From: Halomicrobium urmianum
GTDB taxonomy: Archaea; Halobacteriota; Halobacteria; Halobacteriales; Haloarculaceae
Assembly (NCBI RefSeq): GCF_020217425.1
Contig: NZ_CP084090.1
Coordinates: 124,001-188,000, forward strand
DNA length: 64,000 nt
Direction: 5' to 3'
The notes under the pieces were generated by a model. It was not told where the DNA came from, ran no database searches, and saw only the letters and a list, made by a program, of their open reading frames with translations. The number at the start of each line of letters is the position of its first letter. The first letter of the stretch is position 1. Position numbers and translations under genes: made by a program. Positions 17,685 through 26,191 of this stretch are shown piece after piece.

Positions 17685-18317
17685 TTACTGGCCGACGGAC
17701 GTGAAGCCGAGAAGCAGTCGGATCCGTCCGAGGTGGGGAACGCGGCCGTGAGCGGTCCCCCTGATCCACTCGGGGCGGACGGGGCGCACGCCGGCCGCCT
17801 GATCGTAGAACCCGTTCGCGTCGCCCTTCGTGACGAATCCGGCGTTCGGGGCCGGGCAGTTCGCCAGCTCCCGACAGCCGTCGGCGCGCAGGTGGTCTGA
17901 GTCCGCCTCGTCGTACCAGTTCTCGCCCTCCTCGACCCAGAACACGGCGCGGTGGATGATCGGCGATCCGGTCGCGCCGGGGCGCTCGTAGACGACGACG
18001 GACCCCGGACGCTGGATCGACTGGTAGCCGGTCTCGCCGGCGGCTTCGAGCGTGACGACCCCCGTACCGCGGACGCCGTCGCCCGGCGCGTACCGCCCGG
18101 GCTCGCTGACGTAGACCACGTCCCCCCGCTGCAGATGCGGTTCCATGCTACCGCTCTCGACGGCGACCAGCGGCGGCCACACCCCGCTGGTCGCGAACAG
18201 CAGCAGTCCGACGACGGTGCCGACGGCGACGGCGACGTCCCGGGCGATCTGGGCGACCGTGTTCTCCGACGCGACGACGCGCTCCGTCACTCCCCCGCGC
18301 TCTCCGTCCCCGTTCAC
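17685..18317 (-). CDS. Type I signal peptidase (S26, Sec11-like)
   Basis: The 210-residue protein has a single N-terminal membrane helix (about residues 27-50) followed by the S26 catalytic serine in the VESGSMEPHL motif (Ser57), a later IIHRAV histidine and the conserved GDAN aspartate segment, the set used by archaeal Sec11-type signal peptidases (Ser/His/Asp rather than the bacterial Ser/Lys). It would cleave secretory signal peptides on the outer face of the membrane. The loop between the serine and histidine motifs is somewhat expanded. Two genes for small secreted proteins lie close by. An in-frame ATG/GTG a few codons later cannot be ruled out as start. Confidence 0.88.
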   Translation of the reverse strand: MNGDGERGGVTERVVASENTVAQIARDVAVAVGTVVGLLLFATSGVWPPLVAVESGSMEPHLQRGDVVYVSEPGRYAPGDGVRGTGVVTLEAAGETGYQSIQRPGSVVVYERPGATGSPIIHRAVFWVEEGENWYDEADSDHLRADGCRELANCPAPNAGFVTKGDANGFYDQAAGVRPVRPEWIRGTAHGRVPHLGRIRLLLGFTSVGQ

Positions 18318-18612
18318 TGAAGCCTCACCGCCGTTAACAGTCCCGTTCCCCGGCAGCAGTTGGGCCGGCGAGCGCCGCTGGCCCGGGGAAGGGTAGTCTC
18401 TGCGGCGCCCCCCGGCCGGCCCGCGAACGGGTCCAGCGGGGAGTCCCAGAAGCCCGCGGAATCGGAACCGCTCGGGCGTCGAGCGGTCGGCCCGGAGCCG
18501 GGATCAGGCGCGGCGTTGCCCGCTATAGCGTCGTCGTTCCCGGCGGTCGTCGCCGCCCCGAGTCCCACGTACAACCGTCCCGGACCACTCCCCGTTCCGG
18601 TCGGCCGCCCCG
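18318..18612. other. Spacer, nothing recognised
   Basis: A GC-rich spacer of 295 bp between the signal peptidase gene and the upstream regulator gene; I see no gene or strong hairpin in it. Confidence 0.5.
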
Positions 18613-19362
18613 TCACAGCGCCCACCCCACGGCGACGGCGCTGACGGCGAGCAGCAGCAGCGCGATCGAGGCGATCGGATCGTCGAGGAGGACGAACGAC
18701 CCCGTTAACGCGCTTCCGAACAGCAGACTGGTTCCAAGCACGTGGGCGCCGGTGATCGACGCGCCGTCGTCCCGCGACACGAAGTCGACCAGCTGCTCGA
18801 TCTGTTCGAGGCGCTCCCGCGGATGGACCAAGTTGTCCGACCTGTCGTACTCGACGAGCCCCGCTCGCTCGAGCCTGGGGAAGTGCGACTGGTAGAGGGA
18901 GTTGTAGACGCTCTGGTACTCGTTCGAGGACACCTGTTCGTGCGAGGCGTCGTTCTCCCATATCGCGATCTGTTCGGCGATCCGGCTCGCCGCGACGGGT
19001 CTGTCCGCCGACACGAGAAAACAGAGGATGTATCGCCGGCGCTCGTTCCCCATCAGGTCGAACAGCTCGTTGTGGCAGAACTCTTCGAGGGGGAGGTCCG
19101 CCGTCCGCACCGACGGCGGGTCCGACTCGGGTCTGCGATCCGGCCCCGACGTGAGCAGCCCCGCACCGGACGGGGAGCCGTCGCCCTCACCCCGATCCGT
19201 CCTCGCGGCGCTCGCCGTGAAGAGCCGATCCGTCGTCCGTCCGGGCTGCGACCGTCGAGCTGGACTGACGCTTCCCGTCCCGCATACGTCGTACCGGCTC
19301 CACTGTCGAGGGAGCGGCCGTCCGCTCCGCCGTGGCGTCCGCAACTGCAGTCTCGATCCCAT
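18613..19362 (-). CDS. DUF7344-type winged-helix regulator with membrane tail
   Basis: The 249-residue protein has a poorly conserved Arg/Ser-rich N-terminus (about 1-75), then a winged-helix domain beginning FDLMGNERRRYILCFL and continuing through the paired SLYQSHFPRLERAGLVEYD segment, which is the signature of haloarchaeal DUF7344-type regulators. Two hydrophobic C-terminal helices (about 200-249) anchor it to the membrane. The true start may be downstream, close to the DLPLEEFCHNELFDL region, because the first 75 residues look non-conserved. Targets are unknown; the signal peptidase gene is the next on the same strand. Confidence 0.75.
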   Translation of the reverse strand: MGSRLQLRTPRRSGRPLPRQWSRYDVCGTGSVSPARRSQPGRTTDRLFTASAARTDRGEGDGSPSGAGLLTSGPDRRPESDPPSVRTADLPLEEFCHNELFDLMGNERRRYILCFLVSADRPVAASRIAEQIAIWENDASHEQVSSNEYQSVYNSLYQSHFPRLERAGLVEYDRSDNLVHPRERLEQIEQLVDFVSRDDGASITGAHVLGTSLLFGSALTGSFVLLDDPIASIALLLLAVSAVAVGWAL

Positions 19363-19841
19363 ATGAAGGGGCCTCACTAGAGGAATACTTTAGTATGAGT
19401 TTGGAAAGACTTCGCAGCGGAGCAGTCAGCTCACCAAACGAACCTTTGATGCGGGGACGGCCCGTTCATAACTTACCGCGAACGAAGTCCGTAATATTTG
19501 CCCGTCGTACGATTGCCCTATAACGCCCCCCGTCGGCTGCTAGCGAGCGGTATTTCGGAGCGGGAGACCGGTAGTCGAGCGCAAACCGGGCCGTTCAGGT
19601 CGGCTGAACGAGATGTTTCGGACGGTTGGTCCCTGCGTGCCTCACGACGGTGTCGAGAGGGCCGGCGGGCGTAACGGCGACCGGCCGCGGGAAACCTGAA
19701 ACACAACGCACGAATCCCCGGATTAAAGCGCCTTTGGGAGGCGATTACGCGCCCGTACAGCGAGGCGCGGTGAGAGGGACGGTGCGACCGGGGCGCTGCC
19801 CATCCGAAACGCTCTCGGCGGTCGCGGGCGGTCACGTCGCC
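19363..19841. other. Divergent promoter spacer
   Basis: A 479-bp spacer between two divergent regulators. It is relatively AT-rich near 19,385-19,400 (actttagtatgag) and at 19,490-19,500 (taatatttg), plausible promoter elements, but I see no gene. Confidence 0.5.
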
Positions 19842-20594
19842 ATGCGGACCATCGACGAAGTACACGTCGTGCCGCTGGGGTACGAGCACGACCGGATCCT
19901 CGAGCCGATCCGCAAACACGACGCCGACGTCGTCTACCTGCTGAACGAGGGGGGTCGCGACCGGGGACTGACGCCGTATCAGGAAGCGCTCCTCGATGAA
20001 CTGGAGGAAGACGGCCGGACAGTGCGCTTCCGGGAAGCCGACCTGTCGGACCTGTACGACGTGCTCGCGGTCGTGACGACTGTCGCCGCGGAACACGGCG
20101 ACGACGTCGTCCGCGTGAACGTCTCCAGCGGCGGCACGCTCGCCGCCATCGGGAGCGCCATCGCCTGCATGGCCACGGACGCGACGGCCTACTACGTCCG
20201 CGTCGAGGAGCACGTCCCCGACCTGGACGACCGCCCGCGGACGCGGGGCATGCGCGAGGACGAGGTCCTCCCGTCCTACCCGATCGAGGCCGTCTCGCGC
20301 GATCAGGTGGCGATTCTCGACTACCTCGACGAGCGCAACACCGCCCGCTACACCGCGAAGAAGTCCGACCTCATCGAGTTCGCGGAGTCCGAGGGGCTCT
20401 CCTTCATCACCGAGTCGGACCCGACCAACGACAAGGCCAAGTTCGCGCTGCTGAACGCCAACGTCGTCGACCCGCTAGCGGCCGACGGATACATCGAGGT
20501 CGAGACCGTCGGGCGACAGAAGCAGGTCCGCCTCACCGAGACTGGCCGAAACGTCCTCCACGCGTTCCGCCACAAGCTGCGAACCGACGCCTGA
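19842..20594 (+). CDS. HFX_2341-type (DUF6293) regulator with CARF-like domain
   Basis: The 250-residue protein has an N-terminal Rossmann-like sensor domain (about 1-130) starting TIDEVHVVPLGYEHDRI and with the nucleotide-loop-like segment VNVSSGGTLAAIGSAIA (about 92-108), the position of the ligand loop in CARF domains. A C-terminal winged-helix domain (about 150-250) includes SRDQVAILDYLDE and a basic end. This is the haloarchaeal HFX_2341 family of transcriptional regulators. CARF domains sense nucleotides, often cyclic oligoadenylates, but there is no CRISPR locus in this window and the ligand is unknown. The ATG at 19842 is where the conserved sequence begins. Confidence 0.82.
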   Translation: MRTIDEVHVVPLGYEHDRILEPIRKHDADVVYLLNEGGRDRGLTPYQEALLDELEEDGRTVRFREADLSDLYDVLAVVTTVAAEHGDDVVRVNVSSGGTLAAIGSAIACMATDATAYYVRVEEHVPDLDDRPRTRGMREDEVLPSYPIEAVSRDQVAILDYLDERNTARYTAKKSDLIEFAESEGLSFITESDPTNDKAKFALLNANVVDPLAADGYIEVETVGRQKQVRLTETGRNVLHAFRHKLRTDA

Positions 20595-20923
20595 CCGGCC
20601 ACGGCTCCCTCTCGTCGCCGCCCGCCCCGCTCTCGCAGTCGCGACGGTATCGTCAGTCGGAGTGACGAGGATAGTATAGATAGTGCAGATGATACTGATA
20701 GTATAGATAGTATCCGGGTAGAAATTACCAACCCGTCACGGGAACGTTCAGGTGCGCAGGTCGCGGGCACTTCGCCGCCCGGTCCTCCCTTTCGGCCCTC
20801 CACTCACGCCTGCCGACCTGCGTGCCGCAGGCAGGCGTTCGGCGCAGGAAGCGACGGGGCGACTTCTCTGCCCGCACGAGCCCGGTATCGACCGACGGAC
20901 CGGCTCCGTTCTCGAAAGATGAG
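20595..20923. other. Spacer with AT-rich repeat
   Basis: Between the two convergent genes is a spacer of 329 bp with no gene. Its only clear structure is the atagtatagatagt repeat at 20671-20711. Confidence 0.55.
20671..20711. repeat. Two direct copies of atagtatagatagt
   Basis: The 14-bp sequence occurs at 20671-20684 and 20698-20711, with a related gatactgat in between. It is a striking AT-rich patch in GC-rich surroundings. It may be a binding site or just a simple-sequence tract. Confidence 0.8.
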
Positions 20924-21856
20924 CTACCGCCGGAGCCGCGCGACCGTCTCGCCGTCCCGCTCGTCCGTCTCGACGAGGCCGTCGTCGGACAGGTCAGAGA
21001 GGAGGCCGCGGAGCCACTCCCGACCGTGCTCGCCGTCCGGCGCGTAGTCCACCCGCACGCGCGGGCCGAGGTCGTCGAGAAGGAGCTCGTCGTACTCCTT
21101 CAGCGTCGAGATCACCCGGCCCCGCATCTGGCGGCGGCTCCCCTCGAACTCGGGCTGTGTGGGGACGTCCGGCGCGGTGAAGTCGCCCGTCTCGTAGGCG
21201 TGGCACCACTCGCGCCAGGGACAGGACTCCCCGTCGCAGGCGGGCGCCTTCTCGCATGCCACCCCGCCCAGTTCCATGATGGCGTTGTTCCAGATCCGGG
21301 ACTCGCCCTCGGGCATGAGCGCCCGCGCCACCGCCTCGAAGGCAGCGTCGTCGTCCGGCACGTCGAACGCGCGGTACAGTACCCGCTTGACGTTGGTGTC
21401 GACCACGGCGTCCCCCTCGTTGAACGCGAACGAGGCCACGGCGTTGGCGGTGTAGGGCCCGACACCGTGGAGCTCCTGCAGCGCCTCGGGCGACCGGGGC
21501 CACTCGCCCGGTTCGAAGCCCTCGACCTCGCCCTCGGTCACCTGCCGCGCCGACTCGTGGAGGTACTTCGCCCGGTTGTTGTACCCCAGCGAGTGGCTGG
21601 TCCAGAACGCGACCACGTCGGCTCGGTCGGCCGCCGCGAGGTCCGCGGCCGTCGGCCACCGCTCCAGGAAGGCCTCCCACGCTTCGACGACCCGTCCCAG
21701 CTGGGTCTGCTGGCTCATCACCTCGGAGACGAGAATCTCGTAGGGGTCGTCGGTCCGCCGCCACGGGAACTCCCTGTGGTCGTCCTCGTACCACGCCACC
21801 AGCGCGTCCCGGACCGCCTCGCGGTCCCCGGGCACGCTCCCCGGCAGGTCGGTCAT
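20924..21856 (-). CDS. mutY: A/G-specific adenine DNA glycosylase MutY
   Basis: The 310-residue enzyme removes adenine mispaired with 8-oxoguanine or G. It has the HhH-GPD core: catalytic Glu in ILVSEVMSQQTQ (Glu45), the helix-hairpin-helix ELHGVGPYTANAVA (128-140) and the catalytic Asp in AVVDTNVKR (Asp152). Four iron-sulfur cysteines follow at 200, 206, 211 and 217, giving C-x5-C-x4-C-x5-C, which differs from the textbook C-x6-C-x2-C-x5-C. The C-terminal region (about 230-310) is a winged-helix-like segment rather than a typical NUDIX-like MutY domain. The ATG at 21856 is preferred because upstream in-frame sequence is Arg/Gly/Pro-rich. Confidence 0.9.
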   Translation of the reverse strand: MTDLPGSVPGDREAVRDALVAWYEDDHREFPWRRTDDPYEILVSEVMSQQTQLGRVVEAWEAFLERWPTAADLAAADRADVVAFWTSHSLGYNNRAKYLHESARQVTEGEVEGFEPGEWPRSPEALQELHGVGPYTANAVASFAFNEGDAVVDTNVKRVLYRAFDVPDDDAAFEAVARALMPEGESRIWNNAIMELGGVACEKAPACDGESCPWREWCHAYETGDFTAPDVPTQPEFEGSRRQMRGRVISTLKEYDELLLDDLGPRVRVDYAPDGEHGREWLRGLLSDLSDDGLVETDERDGETVARLRR

Positions 21857-21966
21857 CGGCCCTCCGTACCCGACCGCCCGGCTTGTCTCCTGCGGTTCTC
21901 GGTCCGCCCGACCACCACCGCAGGTGACCCGTAAGGTCCTTCCGCCCGGTGGCACTGGTTTCGGGC

Positions 21967-22296
21967 ATGTCACTGGACGACCTCGCCGACGACGTCGAGG
22001 CCCGCTACGCCGACCTCGGCGACGACCTGACCGTCTCGCTGGACCGGGAGACGCGCAACGAACTGGCGATGCTATCCGCGGCGCTGGAACCGGACGACGA
22101 GGACGAACTCGTCCGCCGTGCCGTCCACATGCTGTTCCAGTCGGCCGTCGAGACGGGGAACCTCGACTTCCACCTGCGCTCGGCCTACGAGTGCACGTAC
22201 GACGAGTACCTCACGGGGATGACCTTCGACGAGATGACCGGGGCCGACCAGTTCCCGCAGGCCCAGCAGAAAGACGATCGGCGCTACCAATTCTGA
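21967..22296 (+). CDS. Small haloarchaeal protein, unknown
   Basis: The 109-residue acidic protein starts MSLDDLADDVEARYADLG and has a central RETRNELAMLSAALEPDDEDELVRRAVHML segment (quoted in part) that resembles a ribbon-helix-helix or helical dimerisation region, followed by a tail ending in DRRYQF. I recognise it only as a type of haloarchaeal hypothetical protein. The gene is divergent from mutY with a 110-bp gap, and is followed by three strong hairpins. Confidence 0.75.
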   Translation: MSLDDLADDVEARYADLGDDLTVSLDRETRNELAMLSAALEPDDEDELVRRAVHMLFQSAVETGNLDFHLRSAYECTYDEYLTGMTFDEMTGADQFPQAQQKDDRRYQF

Positions 22297-22303
22297 GACC
22301 ACC

Positions 22304-22416
22304 TTTTTGCTGCAGGGGGTCGCCGCAGGCGACCCCCCTTGCAAAAACGTGGGCGAAAAACGCCTCGCGAGCGCCGGAGGCGCTCGCGAGTGAAACCGCG
22401 GCGCTTCGCGCCGCGG
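22304..22416. terminator. Three consecutive perfect hairpins
   Basis: The hairpins are 22315-22337 (gggggtcgcc/ggcgaccccc, extended outward by tttttgc and gcaaaaa), 22364-22390 (ctcgcgagcgcc/ggcgctcgcgag) and 22396-22416 (ccgcggcgc/gcgccgcgg), each with a three-base loop. They lie between two convergent genes and could act as bidirectional terminators. Confidence 0.6.
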
Positions 22417-22509
22417 TATGCTTGACGGCTGACCTGCCCGTCCCCGACTCGCGCGACGAGACGCGCTCGCGGCCATTGAGCGAGTTCGTGTCAACGACAC
22501 GGGCGTGGG

Positions 22510-23787
22510 TCACAGCGTCGCCGCCAGCGTCACGACCGTCGCGCCGACCAGCAGCGCGCCGCTCCAGACGGCGACGCGGTAGGTGAACTCCCGGTTGGAA
22601 CTGGCGGCGGTCAGGCCGGCCTTGACGACGATGCTGGAGGCCGTCGCGACGAGGACGGCGAGGGTGGCAGTGCCGGCGCTGATGCCGCCCCCGCGGTACA
22701 GGAGGACGGCGCTCGTGGTCGCGCCGGCGCTGGAGACCAGCCCCGCGAGTGCGGAGGTGACGTACAGGCCGGCGTTGCCGAACAGGCCCTGGGCGGCCGC
22801 GCCGGCGACGAGCACGATCAGGAAGACGGCGCCGAAGACCAGGGCGTTGCGCATCGAGAAGGGGCTGTCGAGGTCCATGTCGACGGACTGGCGCCAGTCG
22901 GCGGTGTAGGCGGCGACGGCGACGCTCCCGAGGACCACGGCGCCCAGCGGCGCGACAGCCTCGACGAGCACGCCGCGCTGGAACGTGAAGGCGACGGCGA
23001 TGACGAGGTTCCGAACGGCCATCGCCGCGTCGGCCAGCAGGATGGCCGCCACGGCGTAGGACGTGGCCTCGGGCCGCTGGTCGACGTGGTCGAGCATCGT
23101 GCCGACGACGGCCGTCGACGAGGCCAGCCCGCCGAAGAACCCGGTGACGGCGATGCCCCGGCCGCCGTAGGTCTGGACCACGCCGTAGTTGACGATGCCG
23201 ATGCCCGCGACGGTGACGACCATCAGCCAGACGACCCGCAGTTCCACCTCCAGCGGGAGGCCGGCGACGGTCGTCTCCAGCGGCTCGGCCGGCAGGAGCG
23301 GATAGACGACGAACGCGAGGATGGCGAACTCCGAGGCCGACCGCAGTTCCGAGCGGCTCAGTCCCCACGCGAACCGGTGGAGCTCCCGCTTGAGGACCAG
23401 CAGCAGCGACGACAGCACGGCCACTGTCACGCCCTCGAGGACGAATCCGCCGGCGACCAGTGCACCGACGCCGTAGGCCACCAGCATCGAGACGGACGTG
23501 GTCAGCGCCAGCCCCTCGTGCTCGTCCTCGTCTGCCAGCAGCCCTTGCACTGCCAGCAGGACGCCCTGGACGATGACCAGCAAGCCGCCGACGACCAGCA
23601 GCAGCTCGGACTCCGTGACGGTGAATACGGCAGCCAGCAGGCTGATCAGGGCGAACGTCCGGACCCCGGCGGCCTTGTGAGACCACTCCCGCTCGAACCC
23701 GAGGAACATCCCCAGCGCGCCCGCGAGGACGATTCGCACGACGTCCGCGTCGGCCGGCACCGCCGAGAGCTGTGCTAATCCCGACAC
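22510..23787 (-). CDS. MgtC/SapB family membrane protein with DUF4010 domain
   Basis: The 425-residue integral membrane protein has an N-terminal MgtC/SapB domain (about 10-130) with the conserved GALGMFLGFEREWSHKAAGVR signature, shown in part by GFEREW, and a C-terminal DUF4010 domain (about 180-425) with many hydrophobic helices including GFFGGLASSTAVVGTM. These proteins are related to MgtC factors that affect magnesium and ATP homeostasis, but the archaeal function is unknown. The GTG at 23787 is selected since the conserved domain begins immediately after; a start at 23925 would overlap the promoter of the divergent gene. Confidence 0.87.
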   Translation of the reverse strand: MSGLAQLSAVPADADVVRIVLAGALGMFLGFEREWSHKAAGVRTFALISLLAAVFTVTESELLLVVGGLLVIVQGVLLAVQGLLADEDEHEGLALTTSVSMLVAYGVGALVAGGFVLEGVTVAVLSSLLLVLKRELHRFAWGLSRSELRSASEFAILAFVVYPLLPAEPLETTVAGLPLEVELRVVWLMVVTVAGIGIVNYGVVQTYGGRGIAVTGFFGGLASSTAVVGTMLDHVDQRPEATSYAVAAILLADAAMAVRNLVIAVAFTFQRGVLVEAVAPLGAVVLGSVAVAAYTADWRQSVDMDLDSPFSMRNALVFGAVFLIVLVAGAAAQGLFGNAGLYVTSALAGLVSSAGATTSAVLLYRGGGISAGTATLAVLVATASSIVVKAGLTAASSNREFTYRVAVWSGALLVGATVVTLAATL

Positions 23788-23923
23788 TGTCGGCGCTACG
23801 TGGCCGGCCCACGTAAACGGTGCCGCTGTCGGTTCGTCGAGCCCTCCTCGGGAACGACGCGCCGCTCGGGAGGTGATCTGTGCGCCCCCGTATCTTTTGG
23901 TGACGTGACGTGAAGCCGGCCGC

Positions 23924-25126
23924 ATGGTCGAGTTCGAATTCGACGTCGACTGGGCGCGCGCCGCCTGGATCGCGTTCGGCGCCGTACTGGTCGCGGCGCT
24001 GTTCGTGGTGGGCTACGCCTTCGTCGGAACGTTCGTGTTCGGCCTGTTCCTCTACTACGCGACCCGGCGGCTCTACCGGCGAGTACGACAGCGGATCGGC
24101 CCGCCCAGCGTCGCCGCGGCGGCCTCGCTGCTGCTGCTGGCGCTGCCCGCGCTGGCCCTGCTGATCTACACGCTGATCGTCGCCGTCGGACAGCTCTCGA
24201 CGTTCGCGGACGACCTCAACGGCGGATCGGAACAGCTCCAGCCGCTGCTCGACCTTGCGGAGCCGTACACGGGCGAGCCCGCCGGCTTCCCCGACCCCGC
24301 GACCGTGCTGAGCGGCGTCGACGCCGGCACTGTCTCGACGACGCTCGAGAGCGCGGTCGGCTACCTCGCCGTCCTCGGGACCGGTCTGCTGCACCTGTTC
24401 GTGATGCTCGCGCTGGCGTTCTACCTGCTGCGCGACGGCCCGCGGTTCAACCGCTGGCTTCGCAACTTCACGGACCAGCGGGGCGTGCTCGACCAGTACA
24501 TCCGCGAGGTCGACCGGAGCCTGGACAAGGTGTTCTACGGCAACATCCTCAACGCCATCATCACGGGCATCGTCGGCGCGGTCGCCTTCAGCCTGCTCCA
24601 GTACGCCGCTCCAACGGAGACGGTCGCCATCCCGTACCCGGCGCTGGTGGGACTGTTGACCGGCATCGCCAGCCTGATCCCGGTCGTCGGGATGAAACTG
24701 GTCTACGTCCCACTGGCCATCTACATGGCCATCCGTGGGGTCATGGCCGGCGAGGGGCTGTGGTTCGTCGGCATGTTCGCGCTGGTCGCGTTCGTCATCG
24801 TCGACACCATCCCGGACCTGCTCGTCCGGCCCTACGTTTCCGGGGGGAGCCTCCACACCGGCGCGCTGATGTTCGCCTACATCTTCGGCCCGCTGATCTG
24901 GGGTTGGTACGGCATCTTCCTGGGGCCGATGCTGCTGGTGCTCGTGGTCCACTTCGCGCGCATCGTCGCCCCGGAACTGCTCTCTCACGAGGCGATCAGA
25001 CCGTACGCCGTCGACCCCGGAACGCTCGGGCCGGGCGAAGAAATCGAGGGGTCGCCGGACGCGACCGGTCCAGAAACCGCTCCCGACGGGTCGGGCGAGG
25101 CGTCGCCGGACTACAGTAGAAATTGA
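23924..25126 (+). CDS. AI-2E family (PF01594-type) transporter
   Basis: The 400-residue protein has about eight hydrophobic segments in the AI-2E-family pattern: two N-terminal pairs with the TRRLYRRVRQRIG loop, a central soluble part (about 85-140), and the conserved C-terminal helices containing GNILNAIITGIVGAV and IPVVGMKLVYVP, followed by DLLVRPYVSGGSL and GPMLLVLVVH. Members export autoinducer-2, or act as Na+/H+ exchangers in halophilic bacteria (a known role of some PF01594 proteins). The substrate here is not known. The start is close to the divergent MgtC-like gene, so both share a 136-bp promoter region. Confidence 0.88.
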   Translation: MVEFEFDVDWARAAWIAFGAVLVAALFVVGYAFVGTFVFGLFLYYATRRLYRRVRQRIGPPSVAAAASLLLLALPALALLIYTLIVAVGQLSTFADDLNGGSEQLQPLLDLAEPYTGEPAGFPDPATVLSGVDAGTVSTTLESAVGYLAVLGTGLLHLFVMLALAFYLLRDGPRFNRWLRNFTDQRGVLDQYIREVDRSLDKVFYGNILNAIITGIVGAVAFSLLQYAAPTETVAIPYPALVGLLTGIASLIPVVGMKLVYVPLAIYMAIRGVMAGEGLWFVGMFALVAFVIVDTIPDLLVRPYVSGGSLHTGALMFAYIFGPLIWGWYGIFLGPMLLVLVVHFARIVAPELLSHEAIRPYAVDPGTLGPGEEIEGSPDATGPETAPDGSGEASPDYSRN

Positions 25127-25191
25127 AACGCTCTACACGTCGAGAGACGCCTCGGGTGGTCCCCGAGTGTATCGTCGCGTTCAATTTCGAC
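25116..25191. terminator. Nested inverted repeats between convergent genes
   Basis: gtagaaattgaaacg at 25116-25130 pairs imperfectly with cgttcaatttcgac at 25178-25191, and inside lies the hairpin ctcggg/cccgag at 25151-25167. The structure lies between the convergent AI-2E transporter and padR genes and overlaps the 3' end of the former. It is a likely bidirectional terminator. Confidence 0.55.
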
Positions 25192-25199
25192 GATAGCAG

Positions 25200-25487
25200 T
25201 CAGGCCTCGCTCTCGACCTCGACGTACTGGTCTTCCCACTCGCGGCGCGCCTCGATCTCCCGGCGACCGCGCCGGGTGAGCGTGTAGAAGTTCGTCCGCC
25301 GGTCGCGCTGCCCCTTCTCGACGAGTCCCTTCTCGACGAGGGTGTCCAGGTTGGGGTAGAGGCGCCCGTGGTGGATTTCCTTCTCGTAGTAGTCTTCCAG
25401 CTCTTCTTTGATCGCCAGCCCGTGTGGTTCCTCCCGGCCCGCGATGACGTACAGGAGGTCCCGCTGGAAGCCTGTCAGGTCGTACAT
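25200..25487 (-). CDS. PadR-family transcriptional regulator
   Basis: The 95-residue protein is a short winged-helix regulator of the PadR type: the N-terminal FQRDLLYVIAGREEPHGLAIKEELEDYY helix-turn-helix (partly quoted), the wing GRLYPNLDTLVEKGLVEKGQ, and a C-terminal dimerisation helix RRGRREIEARREWEDQYVE. Such regulators often control transporters in response to small molecules or redox state. The adjacent, convergent transporter gene may or may not be its target. Its promoter region at 25,488-25,540 is AT-rich. Confidence 0.9.
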   Translation of the reverse strand: MYDLTGFQRDLLYVIAGREEPHGLAIKEELEDYYEKEIHHGRLYPNLDTLVEKGLVEKGQRDRRTNFYTLTRRGRREIEARREWEDQYVEVESEA

Positions 25488-25494
25488 CGGTAAA

Positions 25495-25540
25495 GTCTAT
25501 TCGTACTGTTATTGTCGTAATCGCATAAATATATCGCATC
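25495..25540 (-). promoter_or_regulatory. padR promoter region
   Basis: Upstream of padR, the segment near 25,500-25,540 is AT-rich with sequences such as tcgtactgttattgtcg and cataaatatat. The TATA-like cataaatatat lies about 40 bp upstream of the ATG at 25487. An autoregulatory PadR site would be expected here but cannot be located by eye. Confidence 0.4.
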
Positions 25541-26191
25541 CGCCGCAAACGCGACCGGACCGCCCGTCGAGGGCCGTAGATGGAGATTCAAGATAAGTAA
25601 CATAACTGATGTGTCGGGCTGTCGAATCCAGTCAACTGTCCATCACGACTGCGATGTGACGGCGCCACGGCTCGCACTCCGTCTCGGGTTCGGGCCGATC
25701 GTCGGGCGGTCCCGCTCCGGACGCTGTTCGGTCGACGCAGACGAACGCCCGGGGCGGCGTTCGGAACGTAACCGTCGACGGACGCCGGACCGGACGACGA
25801 GCGCGGCTGACGGGGAACGGCGACTGGTGGCGACTGTCGGTGAACGGCGACCAGCGGGGCTGACGAGAGCAGTGGCTCGTCGCAGGCGATCCGGATGCCG
25901 ACGGGTCGCGGAGTCGATCACCGGCGACGACGAACCCGTCGCTGGGAGACGTGACGTCGAAAGCAAAGTGGAAAACGGCCATGCGGAAAAGCGCACGGCC
26001 GTTTGCCGCCCTGAATTGGTCCCCGCTGACGCTTCGGCCCTCCAAGCGAAGCGTCACGTGGATCGTGGAGCCATATCCACTTAAACGTACCGGCCGCTTG
26101 CGATTTCGGCCGCTCGGGCGCTGCTGGCCGCCGCCGCGCCGGCGGAGTCAGTCACGGAATTGACTTGGGGCGTCGCCACGGACGATGGGAC
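25541..26191. other. 650-bp spacer, no gene recognised
   Basis: Long open frames occur on both strands, but their translations are Arg/Pro/Ser-rich with no acidic bias and match no family, so I take the region as non-coding. It has a patch of imperfect repetition around 25,800-25,870 (variants of cggcgact and ggcgacca). Confidence 0.5.

Noticed and set aside
20671..20711. Short AT repeat considered as a replication origin
   Set aside because: There are just two copies, no ORB-like element and no orc1/cdc6 gene nearby.
22211..24988. 925-codon minus-strand frame spanning the MgtC-like and transporter genes
   Set aside because: It runs through two unrelated genes in the wrong frame and is rich in Arg, Gln and His without structure.
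25116..25191. gtagaaattgaaac-like sequence considered as a CRISPR repeat
   Set aside because: It occurs only once in each orientation with no spacer array, so it is better explained as an inverted repeat at a terminator.
25611..26084. Candidate genes in the 25.5-26.2 kb spacer on either strand
   Set aside because: The translations lack the acidic bias of haloarchaeal proteins and match no family; the imperfect repetition explains their openness.
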